Position numbers and translations under genes: made by a program. From a virus, in the IMG/VR virus record IMGVR_UViG_3300020390_000012, positions 1-30,167 of that record: DNA of 30,167 nt. The stretch is one strand, 5' to 3'. Below the pieces are notes generated by a model. The model was not told the origin of the DNA. It did no database searches and saw nothing but the letters and a program-made list of their open reading frames with translations. The first letter of the stretch is position 1. Each line of letters starts with the position of its first letter. Of the stretch, positions 1 to 7,719 are shown one piece after another.

Positions 1-120
1 TAGTCCCTCACTGGTTGCGTTGGTCTCGTTGCACGAGATGTATTCAAAGGAAAAAGGAACATTTGATGTGGTTGCCTCACGCATCCGCTCCAGTGCCTTG
101 TATGCTTTTACTAATGACAT
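1..120 (-). CDS. Partial small protein, N-terminal 40 residues only
   Basis: An open frame starts with ATG at 120 and runs leftward off the window edge; it begins MSLVKAYKALERMREATTSN and shows the mix of charged and polar residues of a real protein. From memory, proteins with this kind of N terminus occur in flavobacterial integrative elements, but I do not know a function. It is divergent from the gene starting at 483, with about 360 nt of control region between them. Confidence 0.5.
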   Translation of the reverse strand, partial: MSLVKAYKALERMREATTSNVPFSFEYISCNETNATSEGL

Positions 121-482
121 TATTAAGCTTTGATACAATACTACTTATTTGGAACGCCTGCGGCTGTGACAATTGGTTGGGGCGCCCCAAACGTGGGTAA
201 AATCATATTTCTACCCCTGTGCAGGTCTGCACATGCAATACAGGAAACTAGCGGGACGTGCTCTATCGAGTATCAAATTTTTTACGAAAAAATTTTTTGG
301 GTTTAAAGGTTCAAAATGAGGCTTCTAGCCTTAAAGCTTTTTAAAATGCGATTAGAACACGATCAAAATTTTCACAAACATTAAAAAATCACCTAAATAC
401 TTGAATTACAGTTAATAACGTGTGTTTTTCTCACGTTTTTATCGTATATTTATAGTATAAATAATAACAAATACTACACATT
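121..482. promoter_or_regulatory. Divergent intergenic region with three dyad symmetries
   Basis: No convincing gene lies in these 362 bases. Visible structure: a 14-bp palindrome at 177-190 centred on GGGGCGCCCC; an inverted repeat TGTGCA/TGCACA at 218-233; and AACGTG/CACGTT at 417-437 followed by a T run, just upstream of an AT-rich stretch leading to the start at 483. The last could be an operator or a weak rightward terminator. Position and symmetry suggest control of the two divergent genes; no consensus promoter could be fixed. Confidence 0.4.
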
Positions 483-881
483 ATGAGTACTACAAAGACA
501 GCCGAAAAGGCACAAACAGCAAAGGCTAACAACAAAACCACCCTTAAAAAAGCGGAGGATGTAAAACCACAGGAAGCCAAAAGCAACACCACGATTAAAG
601 ACATCGTAAATCCGACCGCACAAAGCAGGATTCAGAAGATTAAAAACTTTGAAATTCTTGCAAACAAGTTCAGTTTTTTAGAAAACAAAAAGCAAGAGTT
701 AGAGCAGTTCATTATTAGCAATGACGGAACAAAAGAAAAACTTACGCTTTCAAATGTTAACGGCTACAAGTTCGAGGTTTCCAACTCGCAGGTGCTTGAA
801 AAAGTTGTCGAGTTGCTCGATACCGAGTTAACCACCTTTTTAGAAAAGAGCGAAAAAGAAATCCTAGCGTATAGCATCTAA
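483..881 (+). CDS. Small basic/coiled protein of an integrative element, unknown function
   Basis: A 132-residue protein with a lysine/alanine/threonine-rich, probably disordered first 45 residues and a helical, charged remainder ending in repeated Glu/Lys heptad-like stretches. It has no signal peptide or membrane segment. It is first in a rightward run with the genes at 947 and 1188; all three starts look alike (the first two both begin ATGAGTACTACA), suggesting shared leaders. Proteins of this look often lie beside ArdC-like and orphan methylase genes in Bacteroidota conjugative elements; that is context, not proof of function. Confidence 0.7.
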   Translation: MSTTKTAEKAQTAKANNKTTLKKAEDVKPQEAKSNTTIKDIVNPTAQSRIQKIKNFEILANKFSFLENKKQELEQFIISNDGTKEKLTLSNVNGYKFEVSNSQVLEKVVELLDTELTTFLEKSEKEILAYSI

Positions 882-898
882 AAAATGACAGTAAAACA

Positions 899-932
899 AA
901 ACCCTTGCAGCTTTGGACGGGTGCAAGGGTTT
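899..932. terminator. 11-bp hairpin between two genes
   Basis: AAACCCTTGCA (899-909) pairs perfectly with TGCAAGGGTTT (922-932) around a 12-nt loop. No T run follows on the + strand; on the - strand it is followed by TTTTGTTTT. It may be a processing or attenuation hairpin between 483-881 and 947-1174, or a leftward terminator. Confidence 0.5.
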
Positions 933-946
933 AAAAAGTAAAAATC

Positions 947-1174
947 ATGAGTACTACATCTCAAAATTTACAAGGGCAAAATACAGCCTTTTATACTTCT
1001 ACCCTAGTAAAAAATATACTTCATGAAAAAGGGTTTTCTCACCTGTTCACGTGGGCAGATTACAAATTTTACAAAAACCAATGCAAAGGCGCATTTAACA
1101 AGGCCTACAGTATTGCAAATAAATTTCTCGAGCAAGCCGAGCAGGACAGCGATTTTAACCAATACCCATTTTAA
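947..1174 (+). CDS. 75-residue protein of unknown function
   Basis: A short soluble protein, rich in aromatic and basic residues in its centre (residues 30-60). It lies 65 nt after the preceding gene, behind a hairpin, and 13 nt before the ArdC-N-like gene, so the three are probably co-transcribed. No motif is recognised. An overlapping leftward frame at 1004-1189 is a shadow. Confidence 0.65.
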   Translation: MSTTSQNLQGQNTAFYTSTLVKNILHEKGFSHLFTWADYKFYKNQCKGAFNKAYSIANKFLEQAEQDSDFNQYPF

Positions 1175-1187
1175 AAAATACAACGCC

Positions 1188-1604
1188 ATGACAACTAAAG
1201 TTTACAACGCCACAAAAAAAATGAACATTCAAGAAAAGCGCACCTATCTACGAGAATTAAGCGCCTTAGCGGCAGAATGGAGGGAACAAGCCCTACACCA
1301 AGCCGAGAATGACCAACAATGCCAAGCTTTAAACGATTTAAAAATAAATCAAATCCTTTTAGAGCAATTCTACAAAAACGGCACACATACCGAGTTTAAA
1401 AGCTTCAAAGGCTGGATTAAAGAAGGAAAAGTAGTTCGCAAAGGTGAAACAGCTTTCTTACTCTGGGGCAAACCTACCGAGCGAAAAGAAGACGGAACAG
1501 AACAGCCCATCATGGAGGACGAAGACGGTAACATGTTTTACCCCATTAGTTTCGTTTTCTCTAACGCACAGGTACGAGATAATGAGAAAAAGCAAACCGC
1601 ATAA
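1188..1604 (+). CDS. ArdC N-terminal-like single-strand DNA binding protein
   Basis: I place the start at ATG 1188 (138 residues) because an earlier in-frame ATG at 1023 would run through the upstream gene. The central segment, with a 'FKSFKGWIKEGKVVRKGETAF' type stretch at about residues 65-85 followed by an acidic turn and a 'PISFVFSNAQV' strand, resembles the N-terminal ssDNA-binding domain of ArdC antirestriction proteins (known to protect incoming plasmid DNA). The metallopeptidase half of full-length ArdC is absent. Its neighbours are an unknown protein upstream and an orphan methylase downstream, a typical establishment or antirestriction setting. Confidence 0.65.
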   Translation: MTTKVYNATKKMNIQEKRTYLRELSALAAEWREQALHQAENDQQCQALNDLKINQILLEQFYKNGTHTEFKSFKGWIKEGKVVRKGETAFLLWGKPTERKEDGTEQPIMEDEDGNMFYPISFVFSNAQVRDNEKKQTA

Positions 1605-1840
1605 TTTAAAGAACCTAGGTAGGGGATGAATTTTGCTAGTAGTGCTTTTGAGACTTACCCCTTTAACAAAAACCTGAAAACGCAATCCGTAAAATAGTGC
1701 TTTAGGAGCGACAAGCGCACGTTAAACGCTTAAAATCCCTAGCCGATAGGAGCGATTTTGAAAAAAATCGCCCTTCGGGCGATGTGCAGTCTCCCCTCTG
1801 AGTCAAAGTCCTTTGACTTCTATCCCAATAAAAAAATAAG
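1605..1840. other. Non-coding spacer with strong hairpins
   Basis: These 236 bases carry no gene. They contain a perfect 7-bp hairpin ATCGCCC-TTC-GGGCGAT (1767-1783) and a perfect 8-bp hairpin AGTCAAAG-TC-CTTTGACT (1801-1818) immediately before the methylase gene, plus short direct repeats (TAGTGCTTT twice, TAGGAGCGA twice). The hairpins lack T runs, so a structured 5' leader for the methylase mRNA is more likely than a terminator. Confidence 0.45.
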
Positions 1841-2497
1841 ATGATTAAAAACAGACACCTACCCACGCAAATGCGTGCGTTTAATAACGAATTTTCACGC
1901 CTTGTTAGACGTTACGAACCCTCAAGAGTATTCGATGACCTGTTAAGTATTATCGTGTGCTGTATGGCACGAGAAACGCAGGAGGAGTGGTATTTTGAAG
2001 TGATTAACCGGTATGAAAAGAAAGAACTTGATCACTTTGTCAAAATGCTTGGCCACTTGATGCTGATTTATGAAAATTGTCATGTTACCGGTGATTGGTA
2101 CGACCCGCTTGGTACTTTTTACGAGGAGCTCGCAAGCAACTCAAAAAAAAGCGGGTTTGGACAGTTTTTCACACCGCCGGCACTCTGTGACCTGATGGCT
2201 CAATTCATACTCGAGGAAAACGAGTGGGGCAAAGAAATAAACGAACCTTGTAGCGGTAGTGGTCGTGCTATTCTAGCTGCAAACAAAGTCGCTCCCGGAA
2301 ATTATTACATTGCCCAGGACATTGACCCTGTATGTGCAAAAATGACTGCAATTAATATGTGCTTTCATCACATACGCGGCGAAGTGCATTGTATGAATGT
2401 GATTGCCATGAGCAAACCCTTGTTTAGCCTCTCTATAAACTACGATTGGCACAAGCACAAAACACCGCTTATCCTCAAAATTGAAAACCCGTCTTAG
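1841..2497 (+). CDS. Orphan N6-adenine DNA methylase-like protein lacking the catalytic NPPY motif
   Basis: The 218-residue protein has an N-terminal helical region, then the HsdM-like signature GQFFTPP (107-113, motif X), a SAM-binding motif I variant EPCSGSG (135-141) and an acidic QDIDP (159-163). These are hallmarks of type I/orphan N6-adenine methylases. After motif I the chain runs only another 75 residues and I see no NPPY/F motif IV, so it probably binds SAM but may not methylate DNA, or acts with a partner. It is not an obvious frameshift: the stop sits inside a terminator hairpin, indicating a natural end. No restriction gene is adjacent. Confidence 0.75.
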   Translation: MIKNRHLPTQMRAFNNEFSRLVRRYEPSRVFDDLLSIIVCCMARETQEEWYFEVINRYEKKELDHFVKMLGHLMLIYENCHVTGDWYDPLGTFYEELASNSKKSGFGQFFTPPALCDLMAQFILEENEWGKEINEPCSGSGRAILAANKVAPGNYYIAQDIDPVCAKMTAINMCFHHIRGEVHCMNVIAMSKPLFSLSINYDWHKHKTPLILKIENPS

Positions 2498-2509
2498 TGA
2501 CGGGTTTTC
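2483..2509 (+). terminator. Strong terminator overlapping the methylase stop
   Basis: GAAAACCCGTC (2483-2493) pairs with GACGGGTTTTC (2499-2509), an 11-bp stem with a 5-nt loop containing the TAG stop; TTTTCT follows the GC part. It closes the rightward gene run and separates it from the leftward block. Confidence 0.8.
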
Positions 2510-2512
2510 TCA

Positions 2513-2641
2513 TAATAAGGGCAGGACTCAAACCTGCAGCACGCCATTACCTCGACCATATTCCGTTATTCGATCTCGACTTTGCAGTTTAAACTGCTTT
2601 CAGGGCTTTTCTTTTAAACGGCTACTTGTACCCACCTTATT
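2513..2641 (-). ncRNA. tRNA-like element L (129 nt), oversized centre
   Basis: On the - strand, AATAAGG (from 2641) pairs over all 7 bp with CCTTATT (ending at 2514), followed by discriminator A. The T arm GCAGG-TTTGAGT-CCTGC is perfect in the stem, but the loop has T where C56 is normally invariant. TG follows the acceptor, as in the other tRNA-like elements of this window. The centre is about 97 nt rather than 45-60; it contains a 7-bp stem GTTTAAA/TTTAAAC and no clear anticodon arm. It could be a tRNA pseudogene or the same unusual class as the elements at 25180-25920. Confidence 0.5.
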
Positions 2642-2671
2642 ATTTTACTTACTTGATTTCTCTGAATCCTC

Positions 2672-2995
2672 TCAGGAACCAAACATTAATTTTTTACGTA
2701 ATTTTTGATCTATTTGTGTTCTAGAATTTAATTTACCTACAGATCCAGGAAATTCATTTAAAAACTTTAGATCTCTAACCATTTTTTCTTTTAAAAGTTC
2801 AATGATTTCATTTGTATCAATAATCGAACCTCCTTCAAATTTCAAACCTACCAAAACACCATCTTTAATAGAAACACCATACCCGAGATCCTGATCCGGT
2901 ACCGGTGAATTACCTCTTAATGCTTTTTCAGGATCTGATTGCTCAGGCATCGCAATCTTAGACCCATTGGCCATTGTTAGATATTTTTTACTCAT
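2672..2995 (-). CDS. 107-residue accessory protein, unknown
   Basis: Last gene of the leftward cassette downstream of the terminase. It is a soluble protein with a short N-terminal variable segment, a central glycine-rich beta-like portion (residues 35-60) and a basic helical tail. Its ATG overlaps the stop of the upstream 43-residue gene (ATGA), indicating translational coupling. Its first residues (MSKKY) repeat those of that neighbour. No family recognised; the position suggests accessory cargo rather than a virion part. Confidence 0.65.
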   Translation of the reverse strand: MSKKYLTMANGSKIAMPEQSDPEKALRGNSPVPDQDLGYGVSIKDGVLVGLKFEGGSIIDTNEIIELLKEKMVRDLKFLNEFPGSVGKLNSRTQIDQKLRKKLMFGS

Positions 2996-3123
2996 CGATA
3001 TTTTTCTTTTAATTGAAAGCCCAAGGGATTCAGTACATGTTTTTCAAAATTCAAGAGAGCCGGTTTAAAACTTTCTTTTAATTCATCTATTGAATCGCTA
3101 AGTGATTTATACTTTTTACTCAT
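2992..3123 (-). CDS. 43-residue small protein in accessory cassette
   Basis: ATG at 3123 to TGA at 2992 gives 43 residues beginning MSKKYKSLSDSIDELKESF. It overlaps the stop of the gene upstream by 8 nt and the start of the gene downstream by 3 nt, so the spacing fits a real coupled gene. The sequence predicts one long amphipathic helix. Function unknown; it could be a small partner or antidote-type subunit of a neighbour, which is inference only. Confidence 0.55.
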   Translation of the reverse strand: MSKKYKSLSDSIDELKESFKPALLNFEKHVLNPLGFQLKEKYR

Positions 3124-3316
3124 TGGTTTTTTGTCTTATGCGTTCCTCCTTTAGAATAATGATGTTCTCGTTTTTTAATGTTGCAAACACCCTAAAAATG
3201 AAACCATCCTCAACTATTTCATTAGAAAATATTTCAGACTTCTGAAAGTCTTCAAATTTAAAATAATGAGAGTACCTGCTCAATAATTCTGAGGCGTTAG
3301 GGAAAACATTTCTCAT
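3116..3316 (-). CDS. 66-residue accessory protein, unknown
   Basis: A soluble protein with an N-terminal helix and a beta-rich, charged C-terminal half ('FRVFATLKNENIIILKEERI'). It overlaps the upstream gene by 4 nt and the downstream 43-residue gene by 8 nt. The size and fold look are those of small immunity or inhibitor proteins, but there is no specific signature. Confidence 0.6.
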   Translation of the reverse strand: MRNVFPNASELLSRYSHYFKFEDFQKSEIFSNEIVEDGFIFRVFATLKNENIIILKEERIRQKTNE

Positions 3317-3786
3317 ACTTCAAAACTTTTTACTTCAGGATCAAAAAGAGATCTAAATAACAGATTGTATATATTTTCTTCACTCGTATCAAACGAGATC
3401 ATCCCGAGGGTCTGCCCTTTATACACCAGTAAATATTTCATCGGTACATCTACGTGATGAATGCGCTGCACTTCTTTCCAGGCAATTTCTCCTCCTCCTG
3501 AAACAGCTTCGAGTACCTGATGCTCCAGTCTGCGTTGCTGACCTTCCATTGCCAATTGGGTCAAACTTATAGGCTTTTGATTTTTTAGGTGTTCTAACCA
3601 GGAATCGTCAATCTTTTTTAAATCAAAATCAGAAATCTCTATATCAACCCTATTTGGATAAGATCTGGGTTGATTAATGCGTCCCAAAGTCTTTAAATTT
3701 AAAGGAGTAGCTTCCTCCCCATAAACATAATCCGGAAACGAACTATTCATCTTATTCTTTTCAAACCAAGGTTTATTCTCGCTCAT
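3313..3786 (-). CDS. 157-residue accessory protein, unknown
   Basis: I choose ATG 3786 over the TTG one codon earlier. The protein is soluble, with a proline/asparagine-rich N-terminal third and a C-terminal alpha/beta region (residues 95-157) ending in two strands and a helix. It overlaps the upstream gene by 14 nt and the downstream one by 4 nt. No recognised domain. In the cassette it is flanked by unknown proteins of similar size. Confidence 0.65.
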   Translation of the reverse strand: MSENKPWFEKNKMNSSFPDYVYGEEATPLNLKTLGRINQPRSYPNRVDIEISDFDLKKIDDSWLEHLKNQKPISLTQLAMEGQQRRLEHQVLEAVSGGGEIAWKEVQRIHHVDVPMKYLLVYKGQTLGMISFDTSEENIYNLLFRSLFDPEVKSFEV

Positions 3787-4291
3787 CAATCAAATCTTTA
3801 TAAAACTTATAAAATCGTTTTTCCTGAGAAATACGCTCATTATTGTACTCGTGAATTTCTACCTCAGGCGTATTTTTCCATCCATTAAAATTCAACTGAA
3901 AAAAATTATCGAAGAAAACTTCAGTTGCATCGGAATACACTTGATATCCCTCAGAAAAATTAGTGTACTCCGGTCGCTTTCCGATTATACGATCAACTTC
4001 AGACCTATATTGGTACCTGGCCTGTTCCCTAGTCATCTCACCCCCATTAAATTGCACCGGGTATGATATTCCCTCTCCATGATAAACTTTGAGATAGTAC
4101 TCCTGCACATCCGATATCGGAATCTGCGTACGTCCATCAGGTGCTTCAGTTAAGGCTCTATTGCTAATAAAAAGTTTGAAATCTTCCTGCAGTATTTCCG
4201 GGATCTGATCCATATAAACGGCACCCGACTCCATTGCTAGTTCTTGAAGTTGTTTCAAAAGTTCAGAAACGGTTAGGTCAGTTTTTTTCAT
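3773..4291 (-). CDS. 172-residue accessory protein, unknown
   Basis: Starts with an amphipathic helix (residues 3-20) followed by a mixed alpha/beta, tyrosine-rich body; no signal peptide or membrane segment. It overlaps the DUF4177-like gene upstream by 14 nt and the next gene by 14 nt, so it sits inside a tightly coupled unit. No family known to me. Confidence 0.65.
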   Translation of the reverse strand: MKKTDLTVSELLKQLQELAMESGAVYMDQIPEILQEDFKLFISNRALTEAPDGRTQIPISDVQEYYLKVYHGEGISYPVQFNGGEMTREQARYQYRSEVDRIIGKRPEYTNFSEGYQVYSDATEVFFDNFFQLNFNGWKNTPEVEIHEYNNERISQEKRFYKFYKDLIDERE

Positions 4292-4733
4292 CGTTCAATA
4301 TCTTGATAATCTCATCCACTTTTGTGCCTTGGTTAGCTAAATAAACAGATTTACTTAGTCTGGGATCTTGCTCATCTAAAAAATCAATTGAGTAACATAA
4401 TCTTTTACAATCCTCTCCATCGAGATTCGAGTAAATCATTAGTAAATCATAGGGCTCCATACCCTTTTGATCTTTCAAATTGCCCTTAATTGTTAAGGTA
4501 GATCCTTTGCCCAAGTTTGCTAGAAACTTTTCTTGCTCAAGATTCTTTTTGAAATTGATCAGTCTTTTAAAAATAAAAGTATGATTAGCAAACTCAAAAG
4601 GATCATCTCTAAAAGGTTTTGAAATAACCTGAACTAATTCCCAACCCTGTTTACCTTTTAAATTTAGAAACTCACTCATATTTGATAAGTTCGTTTCGTG
4701 ATTACCTCTGTAAATAGTTTGATATTCCCACAT
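4278..4733 (-). CDS. DUF4177-like protein with extra C-terminal domain
   Basis: The first 60 residues match the DUF4177 pattern: an opening MWEYQTIYRG strand, then 'LNLKGKQGWELVQVI', then an aromatic strand ending FIFKR. DUF4177 proteins are normally about 60 residues and of unknown function; here a further 85-residue charged region is fused on. It is first in the six-gene cassette, 40 nt after the terminase stop, and so is probably transcribed with the late genes. Confidence 0.6.
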   Translation of the reverse strand: MWEYQTIYRGNHETNLSNMSEFLNLKGKQGWELVQVISKPFRDDPFEFANHTFIFKRLINFKKNLEQEKFLANLGKGSTLTIKGNLKDQKGMEPYDLLMIYSNLDGEDCKRLCYSIDFLDEQDPRLSKSVYLANQGTKVDEIIKILNDEKN

Positions 4734-4773
4734 ATTCCTAGCGTTACAATTGCCTAAAAATAAGCAATTCTAA

Positions 4774-6480
4774 CTACTCTGCACCTATTATAATAGGATC
4801 ACTAAAAGTCTGTGTAGAGCTCCTATTGGCAATCTTGACGTAAGACTTCCTGTACATCAAATACTTAAATGCATCACTCATATTGGTAGAATACATCGGC
4901 AACTTAGATAGTGGTAACTTTTCTGAAGTTTTATCTTTATTTAGAATGCTTCCGCCACTACTCGTATATTTCATTTTAATCTTAGCCAGGCGAATACTAC
5001 TGATCAACTGACCGCATTGAAATTTATCAATCTTAAGCTTGGGCATCCGGTTCCAGTGTTCACCCATAAAACCTTTCATAAAACGAAATTCCTGATCGTG
5101 GGTGATGTTGGCTTGATTACGCGACATTAGATTCACACGCCAACCGGTACTCACACCGTCGTATTTTTCTATATGGTCCTTAATTTCTCCCGCCCAATCA
5201 CGGCCTTGTTTCTGGTACTGGTTCCCACTACGGTCGTAATACAGATCCAGCACTTTGTATTGATGGTCCTCGAAAAAATCGATGAACTTTTTAGCGAGCT
5301 CCTTACTGCTTTCCGGTGCCAGGGTAAACATATTCTTGAGAAGGTAATAATAGTTCCCCCGGGGCTGCCCAATTACCAGGCTACACATATCTCCAAAGTC
5401 AAGCCCAGCCTCGAGCTTGCCTTTGTGATCAACATATTTCAGCGCCTGGCTGGAGTCCTTTACTTTATCGGTGAGATTAAATTTATCGTAGTAACTGGCG
5501 TTAATCCCATCATCATACAAATGATGCTCTCCAAAATTTCCGTAGAATTTCTCACCCTTTTTAACGTCCGGTTTCAGAGATAGAATACTGCTTTTAAAAG
5601 CTTCAATCCCGTCACTCTCCAGAACGTCTTTAAAATAACCCACCTGAAGAATATCTGCGTTCGCAAAACTGCTCACCATATAGAAAAAAGAAAGATCCTT
5701 ACGAGCTCTGGCCCATCGCTCTACCCAGCGCTCTAGATTCTTTTTATGCAGATTGGCTTTTTTATAATCGCCTTTATTAAAGGCTTCATAGTATTCTTTA
5801 CGGATATCACTCACCACACAACCACAACGCAGCGCAAGAATGATCTGATCTTTATCCATCAGATCTGCACGCTCTAAGATCCAGTCAAACTCCCCTTCTA
5901 CCACATTTGGCATATCGGTTGTAAATGTGGTACCTCGATAATAAGTAGATCCTGAAACCTCGGGAAACCCACGCCGTGCCGGCATTAGTTTCTTAAGCTT
6001 ATCCGGATTAAAAAATTTGACTTCATCGCCAAAAACGTGCTGAAAACTGTCCCCGGCAAGATTGGCAATACGGTCTAAGCTTCCTAGTTTGAAGATACAG
6101 CCGTTAAAAAGGCTTATCGTATGCTTGTATTGTACTACAGGCTTATAAGGCCTTTTAAAATGCTCTGGTGGTCGCTTATCTGTGACATAATGTACATCTT
6201 CGATCCAACCTTTACGTTCGCGCCATCCTTCAATGATACCAGGCACGATTTTATCCATCGCATTAAAATAGGTATCGCTTACCATTGCAAATTGCGCGCG
6301 AGGCATATCGTAAGATACATCCTGTGTACGCTCTGCCTGTATATCTGTAGATTTTGCAGTACCACGGCCACCTATAAAAAACAGGTTTTTCGGCGCTATT
6401 AAATCAATAGACTGTTTTACCCAACTACCGTACCGGCCTTCTACATTATCATTAAGTGGAACGTGGGTCTTCACCGACAT
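4774..6480 (-). CDS. terL: Terminase large subunit (packaging ATPase/nuclease)
   Basis: A 568-residue DNA-packaging motor. The ATPase half has a P-loop GGRGTAKST (37-45) and a Walker B-like HVFGDE (148-153). The nuclease half has the three acidic positions expected of an RNase H-like fold: AGLDFGD (D361), YYDRSG (414-419) and NMSDAFKYL (D536). The length is normal for the family. It overlaps by 29 nt the 208-residue gene upstream, which lies between it and the small subunit. Known role: it translocates concatemeric DNA through a portal into the prohead and cuts it; no portal gene is visible nearby, which is odd. Confidence 0.93.
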   Translation of the reverse strand: MSVKTHVPLNDNVEGRYGSWVKQSIDLIAPKNLFFIGGRGTAKSTDIQAERTQDVSYDMPRAQFAMVSDTYFNAMDKIVPGIIEGWRERKGWIEDVHYVTDKRPPEHFKRPYKPVVQYKHTISLFNGCIFKLGSLDRIANLAGDSFQHVFGDEVKFFNPDKLKKLMPARRGFPEVSGSTYYRGTTFTTDMPNVVEGEFDWILERADLMDKDQIILALRCGCVVSDIRKEYYEAFNKGDYKKANLHKKNLERWVERWARARKDLSFFYMVSSFANADILQVGYFKDVLESDGIEAFKSSILSLKPDVKKGEKFYGNFGEHHLYDDGINASYYDKFNLTDKVKDSSQALKYVDHKGKLEAGLDFGDMCSLVIGQPRGNYYYLLKNMFTLAPESSKELAKKFIDFFEDHQYKVLDLYYDRSGNQYQKQGRDWAGEIKDHIEKYDGVSTGWRVNLMSRNQANITHDQEFRFMKGFMGEHWNRMPKLKIDKFQCGQLISSIRLAKIKMKYTSSGGSILNKDKTSEKLPLSKLPMYSTNMSDAFKYLMYRKSYVKIANRSSTQTFSDPIIIGAE

Positions 6481-7078
6481 CTATAAATAATTTAGGGTTA
6501 TCAATCAAAGCTTCACGCTTGGCCATCAAACGTTCTTTTTCGGTAAGTGCCGGCAGTTCATCAATAAACTTAGCCAGGTCATAGCGGTTAATAGTAGGTA
6601 GTCCCAAATATTCAGGACTTAAGGAGTACATTTTAAATGGTTTACTGAGTAATTCCTCTGGAAAAGGAACAGGATCCGGTTCATCCAATCGCAGTACTTT
6701 AGCCAGAGAAAGCAAACTCTTATTACTACGTTCCATATCCTGAACGGTCATTGCCATCGTACGCATTACACTGATGTTTTTGTACATAGACTCTGCAATA
6801 ATACCACGCCATGCGTCTCTGGAGAGCTGCTTATCTGCGTGAAAATATTCCATAGCAGTATCGTGATACTTCGCTGCCATATAATGGCTGAGACCGTCAA
6901 ATTTGGTAAGGTGTTTTATAATGGCATCACGAGAACCATACTGGTCAAAGCGCACATGCATACCCCGTACTTTTTCCATCATTTCAACAAACTCCACAAT
7001 CTCAGGCGGAGCTTTGCTAAAATCCCCGTGATCGCGAAACTCAATGATGTGCTCCAGTTCTATATCCTCAATGCGCAT
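6452..7078 (-). CDS. Terminase-associated 208-residue protein, unknown
   Basis: An almost entirely helical, charged protein with several Asp/Glu and His residues and no membrane segment. It lies between the small and large terminase genes and overlaps terL by 29 nt, an arrangement that implies a packaging role or a small-subunit accessory. I do not recognise a domain. It might be the C-terminal part of a small subunit that in other phages is a single polypeptide with the preceding gene. Confidence 0.7.
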   Translation of the reverse strand: MRIEDIELEHIIEFRDHGDFSKAPPEIVEFVEMMEKVRGMHVRFDQYGSRDAIIKHLTKFDGLSHYMAAKYHDTAMEYFHADKQLSRDAWRGIIAESMYKNISVMRTMAMTVQDMERSNKSLLSLAKVLRLDEPDPVPFPEELLSKPFKMYSLSPEYLGLPTINRYDLAKFIDELPALTEKERLMAKREALIDNPKLFIDVGEDPRST

Positions 7079-7084
7079 AGCTTG

Positions 7085-7387
7085 TTACTTCAGAAATAAA
7101 ATGCGGTCCTTGGCCGCTTGAAAATCTTTCTCTTTTCGCTTATTATCAAAAATCTGTACTGCAGTAATGTTTCCACCTTCGGCATTATCACGCAAACTTT
7201 GAGTGATCGTGTTCTCACTCTCCAGACGGCCACGCTCAAAACGTTTACGCACTTCGCTATGCTCCCGGTCATACTCCCTTTGAAAGTCATCAGGATCTAA
7301 CAATAGGATTAATGCAATTTCACGCAGTGTAAAATTGTTAGCAGCTGCCTGCGTAATTTGCCGGTATTCTTCCTCGTGTAGATTCAT
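7085..7387 (-). CDS. Terminase small subunit-like HTH protein
   Basis: A 100-residue protein whose N terminus (residues 8-37) reads as a helix-turn-helix ('AANNFTLREIALILLLDPDD') followed by charged helices, as in phage terminase small subunits that recognise pac/cos DNA. It lies two genes before terL with 6 nt to the next gene, and its ATG overlaps the stop of the Tad2-like gene by one base. The assignment rests on the HTH and position. Confidence 0.7.
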   Translation of the reverse strand: MNLHEEEYRQITQAAANNFTLREIALILLLDPDDFQREYDREHSEVRKRFERGRLESENTITQSLRDNAEGGNITAVQIFDNKRKEKDFQAAKDRILFLK

Positions 7388-7701
7388 TAATCAAGAATTT
7401 CCCAATCTTCAGCTAGTATATCCGCAGGTGAAGGCGCATAACCTTTTGTATAATGACTTAAACCAACTTCAGCAATCTGATCTCCATAGTAAACCGCATC
7501 AATTTGTTCTTCTGGAGTTTCAAAGTTCTTAACGAAATAGTCTTTAACTGTTTGAGGAAGAGACTGCATTACCGGTATTATCGGAGCCAAAATTTGTGCA
7601 GGTACTTGTTGAAAAATAAATTTTCGATCTTCTGACCAGGATTTACGTCTGACTCGTTTCCCTTCTTTTAAAGCCTCAACGGCTTCTCCTATTTTATGCA
7701 T
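7387..7701 (-). CDS. DUF2829/Tad2-like protein, candidate anti-Thoeris
   Basis: The 104 residues carry both end signatures of DUF2829: an N-terminal 'GEAVEALKEGKRVRRKSW' helix-strand (residues 5-22) and a C-terminal 'PSPADILAEDWEIL' (about 90-103). In the middle an insertion replaces the usual short loop. Proteins of this family include Tad2, which blocks Thoeris defence by sequestering the cyclic ADP-ribose signal; whether this one does is inference. It sits inside the late operon between the PLD-like gene and the terminase small subunit, overlapping the latter by one base. Confidence 0.75.
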   Translation of the reverse strand: MHKIGEAVEALKEGKRVRRKSWSEDRKFIFQQVPAQILAPIIPVMQSLPQTVKDYFVKNFETPEEQIDAVYYGDQIAEVGLSHYTKGYAPSPADILAEDWEILD

Positions 7702-7719
7702 TGTTTCAAATTTTAATTA

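Noticed and set aside
5173-5583. 136-residue rightward frame inside the terminase gene
   Set aside because: Antisense shadow within a strongly supported gene, with no promoter or neighbours on that strand.
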